NCBI GenBank assembly: GCA_028564675.1 | Contig: JAOVVO010000379.1 | Coordinates: forward strand, 1-64,000 | DNA: 64,000 nucleotides | Reading direction: 5' to 3' | Origin: Onchocerca lupi | Taxonomy: Eukaryota; Nematoda; Chromadorea; Rhabditida; Onchocercidae | Part shown: positions 37,401 to 49,899 of the stretch, piece by piece | How positions within the stretch are numbered: the stretch's first letter is position 1 | Layout of the letters: each line of letters opens with the position of its first letter | Notes under the pieces: model-generated | Seen by the model: only the letters and a program-made list of their open reading frames with translations | Database searches by the model: none | What the model was told of the DNA's origin: nothing | Made by a program: the position numbers and the translations under genes

Positions 37401-40400
37401 AAACAACCTTACCAATAGGTTATATAACAAGATAGGATGACAGATGATGTGAAAATGCAAATTGTTAATACAAATAAATATGGAAACGAAAAGAGAGAAC
37501 TTAAAAAACGATTAAAGGAAAAAACTGATTTAAAAGTAATGAAATTAATTCCAATTTAAAAGGGAAATGTTTTAGAACAAAATAAAAAAAAAGGTGATCT
37601 AGAACAAAATAAAAAAATGATGATGCTACATTGGATTATTTTATCAGCTGCTGGAAATAATTGAAATTACTTGTAAATTGCACATTAAAGGTAAAAATTA
37701 ATAACGTATGACACCGAGAATGCGCCTCATCACCCACTTCCATTCAATGACAAAAATATTACCAGGCATGTATGGTTGACGTATAGAAACAAAATTTAAA
37801 TTGAAAATGATTTAGAACAAAATGAAAATTTCGCTAACATTCTCTAAAAATAACTTAGAATTTAAATTTTCATCAAGATGAAACATAGGAAGCTATGATT
37901 AAATCTAAAACTTACGGAATCTTTTTATTTACTATACTATAAAAAAAGTCCAGAAAATGCAGTCCAAGAAGTTGAAAGGTATAGAATGTTGAATTAAAAT
38001 TGTCGTAAAAAGAGTCCATGAAGTGACAAAAGATACAAATCTCAAACTGGTAGACTTACAAGCTTTCAAGAAAAAACCACTGATTACTACGTTATCGATA
38101 AAAGAATGATTGTACTTTGCTTAAATCGTTTTGTCCTCCGCCTGTTGCTGCTCCTGCTGTTCCGCCTGCTGCACCACTTCCTCCCCCTGTTCCACCAGCA
38201 AATCGTCGATCAGGACTGTCAACTGTGGCGGTCGTACTTGCTAAGTTAGTGGTCTCGAATCGTTGTGGCTGTGATAAACTCTGAGAGGGAGTCAAAGATG
38301 GAGTTTCATTCGTCCGCATCTGTGCCATTGCGGCAACACCGAGTCCAAGGCCCAAACCCATAATATTATATTTTGCCAGGATCTGGAACATATATAATCT
38401 GGCAAACGAAAGCAACGGTACCGCAAGTCAATTTTAACAGAAACAATATTGTTGAAGCAAAAAGAAAAAGCTGAAACATCGGTAAATTGATCAAATGAGA
38501 GAATGGTTTCGGATGGATAATATAAGGAACTTTTCTGATAAGAAAAACAGAAAACAAAGAAAAAAAAGAAAAAAAGAAATTTAGGAAATTTTGCCGAAAA
38601 TCATTAGTTTGCAAAATTTACCTGCATAGCTTGCATTACTTCTGCTACACTTGTCTCATTGAAGCCAGATGTACGTAAAGTTGACTGTAAACTATCCAGG
38701 AATGCCAATAACTGAAAAATAGAAAATGAGTGGAATTTTTCAGAATTTTGAAATAAAGTTAAGCACAATATAATTCAAACATATTTTAGAACATAATTTG
38801 CTGCTGAAAAGCAAGTTATTCAGTGTATTCAACTTTTTTCACATTCCGCATTTCACAGCAGGTCATAATTCCCGAATTTGAAATATCCCAAAACATCATT
38901 CAAATCACTACAAAACATTGCTCAAGAAAAAGGAATTAAAAACAAGGATAATCTAGTACATTTAGATGAAAAAATGCTTAGAATCCAAAAACATATACCT
39001 CATTATTTCCTAAGCCTTGCATAGGATTAAATTTGAAACCAGCCATATTATTCTGCTGATATAAATCCTTCACTGGTGCTGCATATGTTGCTTCTAAATT
39101 AAAGAAAAGATTCACATCCTATCAATAAAAATGTGCATTAAAAATCTGAAATCTTACTCCACTTCGCCTTCAGTGGCATCATTTGCAAAGTGAAATTTTT
39201 GCGAACTCATTCTCTCACATTATGGTATGAGAGCGAATGAAAGCAATATGAATGGTACGGAAGCATTCGCATGATGGTACCATCACTAAGAAGAGGGCAG
39301 ACGTGCAGTACATTTTAGTAGTGATGGTATATGAGTAGATTTTTATTAAACAAAATAGCCTAAAATAGCAGTTTCAAGCTATATCGGCTTGAAATAAACT
39401 ACAACGAAAAAAAAAAAAAAAACCCGTGAAAGTAATGTGAAATGACTGCTACTTACAAGAACCAAATCTGAATTATCCTACAAACAAATTGAATGAATTC
39501 ATTAATATCCCAAAAACACTAAAAAATGAATAAATTAACTAGTTTCAAGACCTGTCCTCCACAATTAATAGCAAAAACATCTACAGCTCTGCATATCAAG
39601 GGTTAGCTAATGAAAACATATGTATTATAAATATTATTTTACTACATCGCAAACATAAAACGTCGAAACTTAAACTAGACCTACTGAAATAGACAAGTAC
39701 TGTGGGCTGAATATATTCGAGATATCACGGACATCAGTAATAATAACTGCGTCACAATGATTTCCCGAGCGTTACTACAAAAGCAGCAAACTGTGAAGTT
39801 TCGGATAACTGAGAAACAGTTAAATCCAATTCATTTTTTGGTGTTTTTTATGTGCTAACTTGAATTCTATCGATGTAATTCATGTGATGCTTTTAATGAA
39901 CCATTAATGAAATATTCACTCATTTGAATGGCAGGGAGCAAGTGAATAATGACCGGAAAAACGTGTATAATTTAAGAAAAAAAAAATCGAATTTATCGCT
40001 TAAAAAAGGCTGCAGCTTGATTAAGAAGAGGCAAACCTGAGACTGTTTGACGACTGCAGTCAGAACTGCCCGGACACAAAATGGGCACAATTTACGATGT
40101 AGGAAAAAAGGATGGTATAATCAAACCACATTTTAAGAAAAAGATCAATGATGATAACAGAAAGATAATTTTTTTCGTTACATTATTCGTTCAATAATAT
40201 GAGTGATAGCAAAGAGGAGGAGGCGTAGAAAGCAGGAATTCTTATTCATCAAAACAAAAGGAAAAGATCAGACCTTCACAAAGAAAGGAAGACATGATCT
40301 GAGAACATTTCAAAAATCCAGGATTTCTCGGGAAATCCGTATTCGGAAAAAGTAGTAACTTCTTTCCCATCCCGATTTCCTACAATCTCCCCCTCTTTAC

Positions 40401-43400
40401 TATTCGGGAATCATCATTATCAGTCCACCAAATCTCACCTAAAGCTCTTTGCTGATTCGGCTGCCAAACTTGCGCAGCACCATGACTGATCTGTCCAAAA
40501 TGATTTTGCTGAACTGTTGGAGCACCACCGAATTGGGGTGCATTTTGGCTACGATTGTTGAAATCAAAGGGCTGAATAGTCTGGCCCTGGACACCACCAC
40601 CTATTCCGTGCAGTAAACCACTAGCTGGACCAAAGCTATCATCTTTATGATCAGGTGCTGTTGCCATGGCATGCTGCGGATCTGCGGCTACTTTTTCCAA
40701 CACACGCTGAAGGGCATCCATGAGAACTTCATCCTGTTCAGCAGCTATCGTTATAATCCGTTCCTGGCTTACTTTAGCCTCCTGGCTACCAGCTTTGGGA
40801 TAGACCTGGATATTTGCCCCAGTCTGTTCACGAATTTCCTTGATACGCGCACCACTCTTACCAATCACCATTCCGGCCGAAGTATTTGGCACCACGAGTT
40901 TCATCTGAATTTTTGATGACTTTGTTTTTTTGAATCCAACACAGTCCTCAACCACCTGCAGCGTTTTGCACAGTCCGGATGAGGTTCAACGGTCAGTCAC
41001 AAAATGTTCAAGCATTTCATAATAGAGGGATTAAGTTAAAATAATCTCAAATAATTCGTAATGATAACAATGAGTTAAAATAAAATAAAAGCGAATAAAT
41101 TCTTCAATGTTTAAGAATAATCTATGGCATTCTAACAGTACAAGAACGATCGTGCCCCATCAGGAACATGCAAAACAAATTTATCTACTCCTAATTGTCA
41201 GTAAGCACACAAATTTTTGAAGAAAAAGATTTTGGGGTTAAGAAAAGATCCGAATTCGTCTCTTCAGATAAGCATGATCGAAAGGTATTTGTGTGAGAGA
41301 GAATAGACTCTGACCACGAGAGGTAAGCTTTTCTGGAACAATCTGTAAACCAAACTGATTAGATAGATAATTAAAGATACTGAAACTTCTGGGATTCTAT
41401 GTTGCTAGAATATGTATTGAGAGCAAGATGATTGACTTCTTACAGCAAATTGATTATGAATTTAAAAAAAAAAAAAAAAAAACTGTTTGAATGGATATAT
41501 TTTTTGGAAATGAAGAGATATGAACAACTTGTAAAAATTCTAAAAATAGTGGGAAATTGAGTTCGAAGAGAACTGGAATTTCGCGGAATTGAAATTCATT
41601 GAAATTTCCAAAAACAAATATAAATCGCGAAAGATGATAATCTGGACAATTTTTTGGTTAGAATGTCGCGAAATAAGATAGAAAGCAATGCCAGAGTATT
41701 CCGATATCTGAAATTCCCGCTCACCTCATTCTTGCGTTCCATTCCTTTATGATCGAAAATATCTGATGGGGTGTTGTTGTCCACTTTTTCACGAATCTTC
41801 TCCAAAATAACATCGGAAACTTTTAGAACAGATGCGATTTTTCCCTTTACTAGACAAATCCGTTCATTGGTACCTAATAATTTGAAGTTTTAAATCTGTC
41901 CGTAACCAGAAAATGTCCAGTTATTAAATGGCAGAATGAATAAAATGATAAATGGGAACAGATTCCTATAAATGTCTAGAAATAGAGCATGTTTCAATGC
42001 AATTAGTGTAGGTACTGCCTAGACTAGATCATGTTATTCAAAGGAGATATAAATGGATAACGGGTCATTTTTGAAAGATCCAACAGCAGTTAAATCCGTG
42101 CGATTTAGATGCTACCACAAGAGATAGTGAATGAGTATGCTTCTTAGATCCAAATAATATATTTCATAAACTGGTCCTATACAAGCAAAAAATGATGGAT
42201 AATTCCCATTCCGAAAATAGATCCATTTCCCACTTGAATAACAATTTCAAGGAAAACAAACCTGGATATACTTCCTGATTTTTACTCATTTGCAAACGGC
42301 AGCCGGATTCACTCTTTAAATTACGCATTGTTTCTCCACCTTTACCGATTAGAGCACCAACAGCTGCTGAGGGAATTAATACTTTTACCTGTACCATGTT
42401 GTCTACAAAACAAATAGTTGGTAATTTATGTGGATTTCATACAATGAATATTACAGCTGACAGAATTTCTTCAAAAATTTCAGGAACTCAAAAAGTATGG
42501 GAGATAATATTCTATTTCTGCTGAATTGTGACTGTCGCAATCAAAAAAAAAAAATGTGCTATAATTTCATTTGTTGCTCTAATTTTGATTTAATTCGAAG
42601 ACTCCTATGACTGCTGATCCTCATCGTCTCTTTCCTACTTCCCTGTATAAAGTTGAATTATTAACATCAAATATAGACCATATCAGGCCAACTTCACAGT
42701 CCTTTTGTTGCTCAATATAGTTCATCAAAAACCTCAAAGTAATTACTCTCGAAGCTTATTTTTTTTCCAAGAAAAGTTGAGACGGAGAAGGAATGTTATC
42801 TACAAAATATCCTCAAATCCTATTTTGCATTCTTCTTCCTAATATCACTAATTTTTATAATTCACAAACTTTTAAATTCACTTCAGAAAGTTTGCAATAT
42901 TACCCTCAGTATCTGAAACATGAGCTTTCTTCAGTGCTGGCCCACCACGTTCATCACGAGTACGCTTTTGTCCAGCCGAAACAGTCCCTTGCATAGTAGC
43001 AGGATTGCCTTCTTTAATTGCATCAAATAAAAAAAGCAAAATTAGCAAAATTTTTTTAAGCTTTACATTAAAATCTTGCTCATTCAATGATAAAACGATT
43101 TTTGTAAACAATATTTTTTACTATGCTAATTAATTTGCTGGATATGCAATCGATTAATAAAAATGCAAAGAAAAAAAAAAAGAAAAAAACAAACAAGATA
43201 TGAAATATATACTATGCCATCTACAGCAGATTTGAATTATAGTCTATTTTATACTTAAATTCTACAGTTAGAGATAAATTGTACTACAATAACCGTGGTC
43301 TCCAAGATACCTCTCACTTTAAAGTTCAATTCCTTTCTAATACAAAAGAAAAATATAGTTAAGATTTAAAGGAAAAAGATAATAAAATTAAAACAAATTC

Positions 43401-43668
43401 ATTTCAATATCGAAATTGTCATGTTCGAAAACTGACGAAATGTTTGCAAGGCACTAATATCTGAATATGACTTCACCCACACAGTGGTACATATGATTTG
43501 AACCATTATTAAATATTTAATTACTTAAGTAATGGTTCGATCGAGGAATGTACGTTTAGGTACTTAGTCACATCTACTTCTATTTCAGCTTAAAACTTGA
43601 AAACAATTATAATTTTTACCATTATCTTTGTTATCATCCATTGTATCGCTTGCAATGTCGTTAGCCAT
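34416..43668 (-). CDS. NOVA/Pasilla-type three-KH-domain RNA-binding protein
   Basis: Eleven exons join in phase: 43620-43668, 42904-43011, 42262-42402, 41725-41873, 40439-40904, 38999-39093, 38622-38711, 38116-38382, 35816-35953, 35388-35521 and 34416-34536, giving 585 aa. KH1 (from about residue 57) has LIPSAAVGALIGKGGETM and VYPGTNERICLV. KH2 (from 150) has VVPNTSAGMVIGKSGARIKE. KH3 (from 502) has IPDTIVGAILGPRAKTL. The order, the YPGT(N/T)ER block and the long low-complexity linker (Gln/Asn-, Ser- and Gly-rich, 260-480) between KH2 and KH3 match NOVA-1/Pasilla, nuclear regulators of alternative splicing that bind YCAY. The GxxG loop is GKGG in KH1 and GKSG in KH2 but GPRA in KH3. Introns of 1.35 kb (after exon 5) and 2.2 kb (after exon 8) leave room for alternative splicing. 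A leader acceptor lies 17 nt before the ATG. Confidence 0.9.
39190..39334 (-). promoter_or_regulatory. YCAY cluster in intron 5 of the NOVA-like gene
   Basis: On the transcribed strand, 11 YCAY tetramers fall in 145 nt (plus-strand RTGR starts at 39190, 39222, 39227, 39237, 39248, 39252, 39271, 39274, 39321, 39324 and 39331). The cluster ends about 100 nt upstream of exon 6. By a rough composition estimate about two would be expected. NOVA proteins bind such clusters, so this is a candidate autoregulatory splicing element. It also contains a perfect 12-bp palindrome, GATGGTACCATC (39273-39284). Confidence 0.45.
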
Positions 43669-43687
43669 GAGTTCAAATCAAATATCT
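43669..43687 (-). promoter_or_regulatory. Likely leader splice acceptor of the NOVA-like gene
   Basis: On the - strand TTTTCTTATAG/ATATTTGATTT precedes the ATG at 43668, leaving a 17-nt leader. It could receive SL1 or a 5' non-coding exon. A possible donor TTTAG/GTAAGC exists on the same strand near 44.3 kb. Confidence 0.45.
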
Positions 43688-45881
43688 ATAAGAAAATTGA
43701 ATGTGAGAAAACGCATTAACGATCTGTCGTATATATAGTACTTATGGAAGAAAGCATGGAAATATCTAGAAGAATTTTTGAGTATGAAATAATTTACTGT
43801 TGTATTATAAGCAAACAAGCAGCTTGAAAATCAATTTAGGAGGTAATATATGTGAAAGCGTGTCATTTAAAAGTACTGACTGTATGATGTACATTTCAAC
43901 TAGCGAAAATAATTTATCAACAAATCAGGCATTCTGAGAAAGTATCATGAAATCAGTACAATTACCTATATGTAATTTAACATTATATAACAAACGATTA
44001 TTATAAGCAACTTTTACGTATTTCGGTTAACTATAAGTGAAAGTTTAATGTGTTTACTAAGCAGTAAGCAATTTCCAGTATTCCCCGGAAATCATAGAAA
44101 TGTTATCAGGGTCCGTCATTATATCATAATAATTTATACGTAAACTAAATCATACATAAGATATATCAGTGTTAAAATTCTGACGAAAACACGTTCCGCT
44201 ACTACAAATGTACCCATCGAACACGTTCTTAACATCTACGTTTGATTATTTAATTTCAGCCAAAAACAATGATTCATAATGTATCTTCCTTCGGCTTACC
44301 TAAACCTTCAAAATGCCCTGACCTTTAACCCTATCCTTTCGACTCCACTTGCATGAATCCCAAACTTCCGCAAAAACAACAGCCCAAAATATCCATGGGA
44401 AAAAGAAACGCCACTCCCCTACATTGCATGGAATATATCTGAAATATCGATTGTTTCAGTTCTCATTTAACAAACGTCACTGCAGCCTGTGAAAATGAAC
44501 AAAGAGGCCTGTATGACATGAAATTTATCTCAAAGGCAAAATAGAATCAAATGATATTGCAATTACGGTATTAAAAAATGAATTATTTCTTGGTTTAAGA
44601 TTCATTGTTATATCTATTATATCTATTACAAATAATGATGCTATTGTCTCTACAATAATGATTCTCTCTCATTTTGCTGTAGCACTATTATTACTGTAGC
44701 AACAGGAAATCTATATAGTACTATAACTATTCTATCATCCGTTAAGCCGTGGTCTATTACCATATTATGGTACTCTCTCGTTACCATATAACTATCCTTT
44801 ATACAAATAATGATGCTATTCTCTCCACAATAATGATTCTCTCTCATTTCCTGCATCATTATATTATAGTGTCAAAATACAGTTGAATAGGTTATTTACT
44901 GCGGCTCATAAATACCATTAGATAGGTCTTTATAGGATATGATTACATTCAGCAAATTATCAAGATAATGTATTTGTTTTATTTGTTTAAGATATAGGTG
45001 TAGCTTTTATAATTTCAAATTTGATTTAAATTATTTGAAATATATATTATGAATTATTTTAGTTAAAAACTTTTAACCAATTGTGTTTTTCGAAATATTT
45101 TTTTCCCATAAACATTACTGTTATGAATTCCAATAATCTAATATAAATCAAACTAGAAAAATTTGCTGGATTTTGATCACTGCAAATGTTGCAATTACCA
45201 TGTCGATAATATGCACAACTAAAAAAGAAAAGAAAAAATGAATTAATGGGCAATGGTTTGCTTAATAGCATTGTTAGTAATGCTATTTATATCGGCAGTT
45301 TTATATTTTTAGCTTTTTCCTGCCAAAAGCTTATGTATGGAATAATTTAAAAATGGAATTAAATTTAAGGATGGGGAGAATTCTAAAAAATGAATGAGAA
45401 GCAAAATGGTAAATGAAAATCATTCGATTTGTATGCTTCCAAAACTTTACACTACGAAAATTTTTTCTAATTCCAATAGGGAACAGAAATAAAATCAAAG
45501 GACAGAATATAATTTCTATTTGTTTCAAGCTCATTTCTTGTTTTGTTCTTTCAATTTTAGAATAAAAAACTTTTATAAACAAATAAAAGCAAAAGAAATA
45601 CAAATTTCATTTTCCAAATAATTAAAAAAAAAAAAAATCTTTATTTTTCTGTATATATAGAATAAAAGAGAATAAATAATGCATAGACGATACATAATTT
45701 TCATTCACTTGAATATTTTTTATAAAATTGTTATAGACATTGCATTTACAAATCCTACGAATTAATTTACGGCAAATTTTCATTATCCAGTTAAGTCATA
45801 CCATTAAGTAATCAGTAAATCTGATAAACATTATAGTTGATGATGAGTTAAATATATTGTTGGGGTCATTCATCAGAAATT
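43688..45881. other. Upstream region of the NOVA-like gene and 3' flank of the Cys-rich gene
   Basis: A patch at about 44200-44520 is less AT-rich than its surroundings and may be promoter or 5' UTR sequence of the NOVA-like gene. A 48-bp direct repeat lies at 44.6-44.85 kb (listed separately). The other short open frames in this stretch have low-complexity translations. No additional gene was found. Confidence 0.4.
44627..44849. repeat. 48-bp direct repeat, 46 of 48 bases identical
   Basis: Copies at 44627-44674 and 44802-44849 both begin TACAAATAATGATGCTATT and end AATGATTCTCTCTCATTT. They differ at two positions. The 127 bp between them are not repeated. Confidence 0.9.
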
Positions 45882-48800
45882 TTAGATGAATGAATCGAGT
45901 TGTAACAGGTCAACTGTTCCTTTAATTTTCTTTTTTTTACTCCGATCAATAGTCAAATCACGCCGTTTATCAATCTTTCCAATGATCCGTTTTATCTCTG
46001 CCAAATATTCTTTCTCACATTCACCAATCATTTCTCTCTTGTTGCCACAGTTTGTTGCACCCGACAAACACATATAATATGCCAACTAAAAAAAGTTTCA
46101 AGTTTTGATAGAAGTAAAAAGAGGTCAAGAAAAAAAAATTCTAAAATTGGAACACCGTAATTATTGATTGAAACAGAATAATGCTAACATTTCACAAGGA
46201 AGGAATAGAACGTATGTGAAATTAACCTCTAAATCACCTTCAAATTCTCTACAGTATTCTTCAGCATATGTTCGCATTATACAAGCCGGAAAATTTAAGC
46301 TGCAGTGAATTTTACATTTTTATGCAATATTTCCCGAATATTACAAATTAATTAGGATATACTTTTTATTACATGAAATATTATCCAGATGAAGTTGATG
46401 ATACTAAAATTTGAAAAATTTCAAGTATGTTCATATAATCCGTCCTTTGATAATACTGGACCATGTATAAAAGCGGATCAGTATGTTGGAATGAATTTCG
46501 AAAATAAATTTTCATTTTTTTTTTTTTTTTTGCAGTTCATTTTTGATCATCAATCATTGCAACCGGAATTGATACAGTTTATGAGTGAATGATAATATAT
46601 AATCTTTAGCCGGTTATCAAATGTAACCGGAATTGGTGCAATCTACCAATAGATGAAAATGAAAATATAATCTTTGACCGATTTGTTTCAGTTGGGTAAA
46701 AATTTATCAGATTTATTGGATACTATAGGTTCATTACCAAACTATTATTGTAGTTCCAATATTTTTCATTATTAAATTGACATACTCGCATATTCCTTTC
46801 TTCGGATTCCATCCAGTAATGTTATAGCATTGATTTTGTATTTTATGGCATAAAATATGTCTAGTTGCTCTATTGATCAATCGTTTCAGGAATACCGCAA
46901 TCCATGGCATTCCGGATTTAGCGCAATCTTCTGCGAAAATTTTTTATGAACTATCGCTCTACTGATCAACTTTTCCAGGAATATTTAATTTATCTTATCC
47001 AGATTTCAGTAATCTCCTGTAAAACTTTCTATGGCATTTAATCAAAAATTTTATTAGTAAAACGATCGAACACAATACAAACCAATTACAATTGCAATTT
47101 GTGCTAGAAATTCACCGTAACCCGGTTCATCGATGCACTTTGATGACACTACCAATTCGGTCATACATTCAATTGAGAAATATCTAAATTAAAACTTAAA
47201 ACTTTTTATTATCGCTGAATGATAAGACATAAAATGGTAGTAAACTGAGAATATGATATGGAATATATCTTTATTTATGATAGAAGATACAACTAGAAAT
47301 AATGGATAAAAGAAAAATCAGTTTAAAAATTTGAAATTTTGATTGACAAGGAACGCGAAATTTTGTTCGCACGGATTGATAAAAAGTTAATGTTATGATA
47401 TTGTTTCGGAAAAATATTTTATGCAAATTAAAAATTTAAAATTTTACTTTTGAAAAACATTTATTAAAAAATATCAGAGAAATAAAAATTTTTTTCTAGA
47501 AAAAGAAAACTGAAAACTTGTATTCATTAAATACTATGAGAAAAACAATTGCTAATACCATAAAATCGAATTGTTTATTCAGAATAAAAAATATTATTTG
47601 AATTTAATAAGATTGAAAATTTCAATATTTTGATAAACCAATTATTTATATTAGAACTGTATCTTTTTTTTTTCATTTAAATTTAATCAACCAAACATAG
47701 CTAAGATATCACTAGAAATAACAGATAAAAGAAAGCTAGTTAAAAATTTTGAAATTTAAATGACAAGGAATGAAAAATTTTATTATGATTTAGTCTTAAT
47801 TGTTCGATGAAAAGCTAATGTTATGTTATGATAATTCAACTAAAGTAGTCCAGATTTTTTAATTTATTCAAAATTTGATATTAAAAGTATTTTATTCCAC
47901 CTGATTTTTTACTTTTGGTGTTGATGATGATTTATTCGAATACAAAATCTTTATTGTTATTTGTAATAAAATATTGATATTTTCAATTTTTGTTGTTGTT
48001 GTTGTTATTTAAACCGATTTATTAAAAACTTTCGAGATATATCGCCTAGTATCATTCAGTCGACACAAAATTTTTTTCTTTTTTTTTCTTTTTCAATTTG
48101 CTGTAAGATTTTATAAGATTTATTGTGTAATAATTTAAAATTTCCTCAAAAAAGAAAAAATAATAATGATTATAATAATTCAATACTCTTCACATAATCC
48201 AACAGGTGGAATAAAAGGAATCATATGCCAATGGTTGGTGCAATTTATAGCCGCTTCGTGGCATTTTTCGTCAGTAATATCTTGAAAAAAAGTTTTTTTT
48301 TAAATTACAATTTTGAAATATATTCAATTCCTCTACTTTGATACACTGAGAAATTCGAAAATTTTTATTTACATTTGTAGTCTTTCGGCGACGACATAAT
48401 CGCACGCACTGGAATTTTTTTTCTAACTTAAAAAATGATTAAGTTAAATCAGTGATGGAAAATTAAAAGAATATTCCGTTTATAAAAAGAAACATGACAG
48501 CTAATTGATTTATATTGCAAAAGAATTGGATAATAATTTGGATTGCTAAATTTCATTGCTTTTAAAAAAAAACTTTGATCTGGAATGCTCTTTTCGAAAG
48601 CTTTGATTTGGAACATTTCTTGAAAATTTTGTAGTAAAGCATTTCAAATCGTTTAAATTTAAACTCTTGATTCATTAAATACCATATAAGTATTAAATTT
48701 TGATATTTAAAGTAATGCGAACATTTCTTTCTGGGAAAATTGGAAAAAATCAATTCTTTTGTCGATAAAACCCGATAAAACAAATTGCTGATAATTCGAA

Positions 48801-49059
48801 ATGATTGGAAATATTCTCGAGTTAAAGATTTCATGGGTTTTTCTTTCACTTATTCTTTTATCAAAAATGAAGTAATTTCGCCCTGGGAAATTTTTTTTTT
48901 CAGATGTGGAAAATTTTGAGAATAAGAAATATTTGATAAATCAAATGAGATACTCGTTTGAAACTTACACTGATCGATTTTTTCTTCAAAAAAATTCCCT
49001 CCATATACAGCAAGCAAGTTAATAGCTAACAATATCACAATTAACGAGTGACATTTCAT
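45882..49059 (-). CDS. Secreted Cys-rich protein with a duplicated module, family not recognised
   Basis: Seven small exons join in phase: 48969-49059, 48373-48408 (36 nt), 48187-48280, 47083-47183, 46738-46930, 46227-46299 and 45882-46085, giving 263 aa. MKCHSLIVILLAINLLAVYG is a signal peptide and no later membrane segment is seen, so the product should be secreted. The mature part has 15 Cys. Two copies of a pattern C-H-x5-C-x(12-15)-G-[L/I]-C-E occur, at residues 49-73 (KCHEAAINC ... GLCEEY) and 135-156 (LCHKIQNQC ... GICEYV). Each is followed by further Cys (80, 90, 110 and 172, 178, 188). The end is basic (RSKKKKIKG). The split of a Cys codon at exon 5/6 and the smooth phases support the model. 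I do not know a named family; nematode-specific domains of unknown function with Cys pairs are candidates. The 36-nt exon 2 is the weakest part. Confidence 0.7.
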
Positions 49060-49895
49060 TGTTGTAGTCAATTATTAACTTTCTAATTTTCCTTTTTTTT
49101 TCTTTTTTAAATTTCGTAAGAATATCAATGATGATAGCCTTTGCGAAGAAGTACAATGAAAAATAATTCGAATAATTATATTTTGAACTATTTATGACGT
49201 TCTGCAATGAGCAGTTATGCAAATTAGGGTCATAATTGAATTTTCGCATAATTGAAATTGTTTTAAAATGGTAAAAACATAAATTTTAGATGGAAATTTT
49301 GTAAAAAATGTGAAGCTTTCCTTCTAGCACAACATTTGGAAATGAATTGCTGGGAACATGATGTAAGAAGGAAAGAAAGAAATTATGAATAAAAAATAAA
49401 AGATTAGAATGAAACAATAAGTTCTACTTGACAAGTTATTGGAGTGTTTGAATTTTCCCAAATTTTTTTCACTCATTTTTTCCGAAATGAGAAATTGAGT
49501 GATACCGGATAGAAATACTGATTCGAATGATATTGAATAAAATAATTCCGCTAATAAAAAATAAATTATTACCAGATGATAAATTATTTTTGAATATTGC
49601 TCAGCATATGTAATTCACATATCTCACCTAAGATTATTATTGTAAATAGATGATGCTCAAATAGATTGCTGCTTGTATCATTGTTATTTCTGTCATACAT
49701 GCGTCAATTATGGTTACCATTTTGCAACTTTTTATTATATTCGTGATGTGTTCCATCATAATATTAAAATGTCTGCAGTTATTGACAATTATTTTATAAG
49801 TTATGCATGTTTGAAAACTGATTCATATGCAGCACGTATAGGTTTATAACAAATGCATCTGTTGGGGTAAAAATTCTGGTCGATTTGTAACTTGA
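49060..49895. other. AT-rich spacer upstream of the Cys-rich gene
   Basis: No coding or RNA feature was recognised. The DNA just upstream of the ATG at 49059 (GGAAAATTAG, AGAAAG) could hold a weak leader acceptor. Confidence 0.4.
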
Positions 49896-49899
49896 ATTG

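Noticed and set aside
34416..43668. Assignment of the KH protein to hnRNP K, FUBP or IGF2BP
   Set aside because: Three KH domains with a YPGTNER block after KH1, and a long low-complexity linker before KH3, fit NOVA/Pasilla; no RRM and no fourth KH were found.
22875..43668. Operon of the NOVA-like and beta-galactosidase genes
   Set aside because: The 1.55-kb gap and the separate good acceptor before each ATG do not show co-transcription; SL2-type evidence would be needed.
46389..46592. Plus-strand open frame with CSYNPSFDNTGPC inside intron 5 of the Cys-rich gene
   Set aside because: It looked Cys-rich at first, but it continues into a poly-T tract, has no partner exon, and lies opposite a better supported gene.
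48373..48408. Other reading frames of the 36-nt exon, giving CDYVVAERLQ or CVRLCRRRKTTN
   Set aside because: Both would break the phase with exon 1 or meet a stop at the start of exon 3; only the frame giving RAIMSSPKDYK connects both sides.
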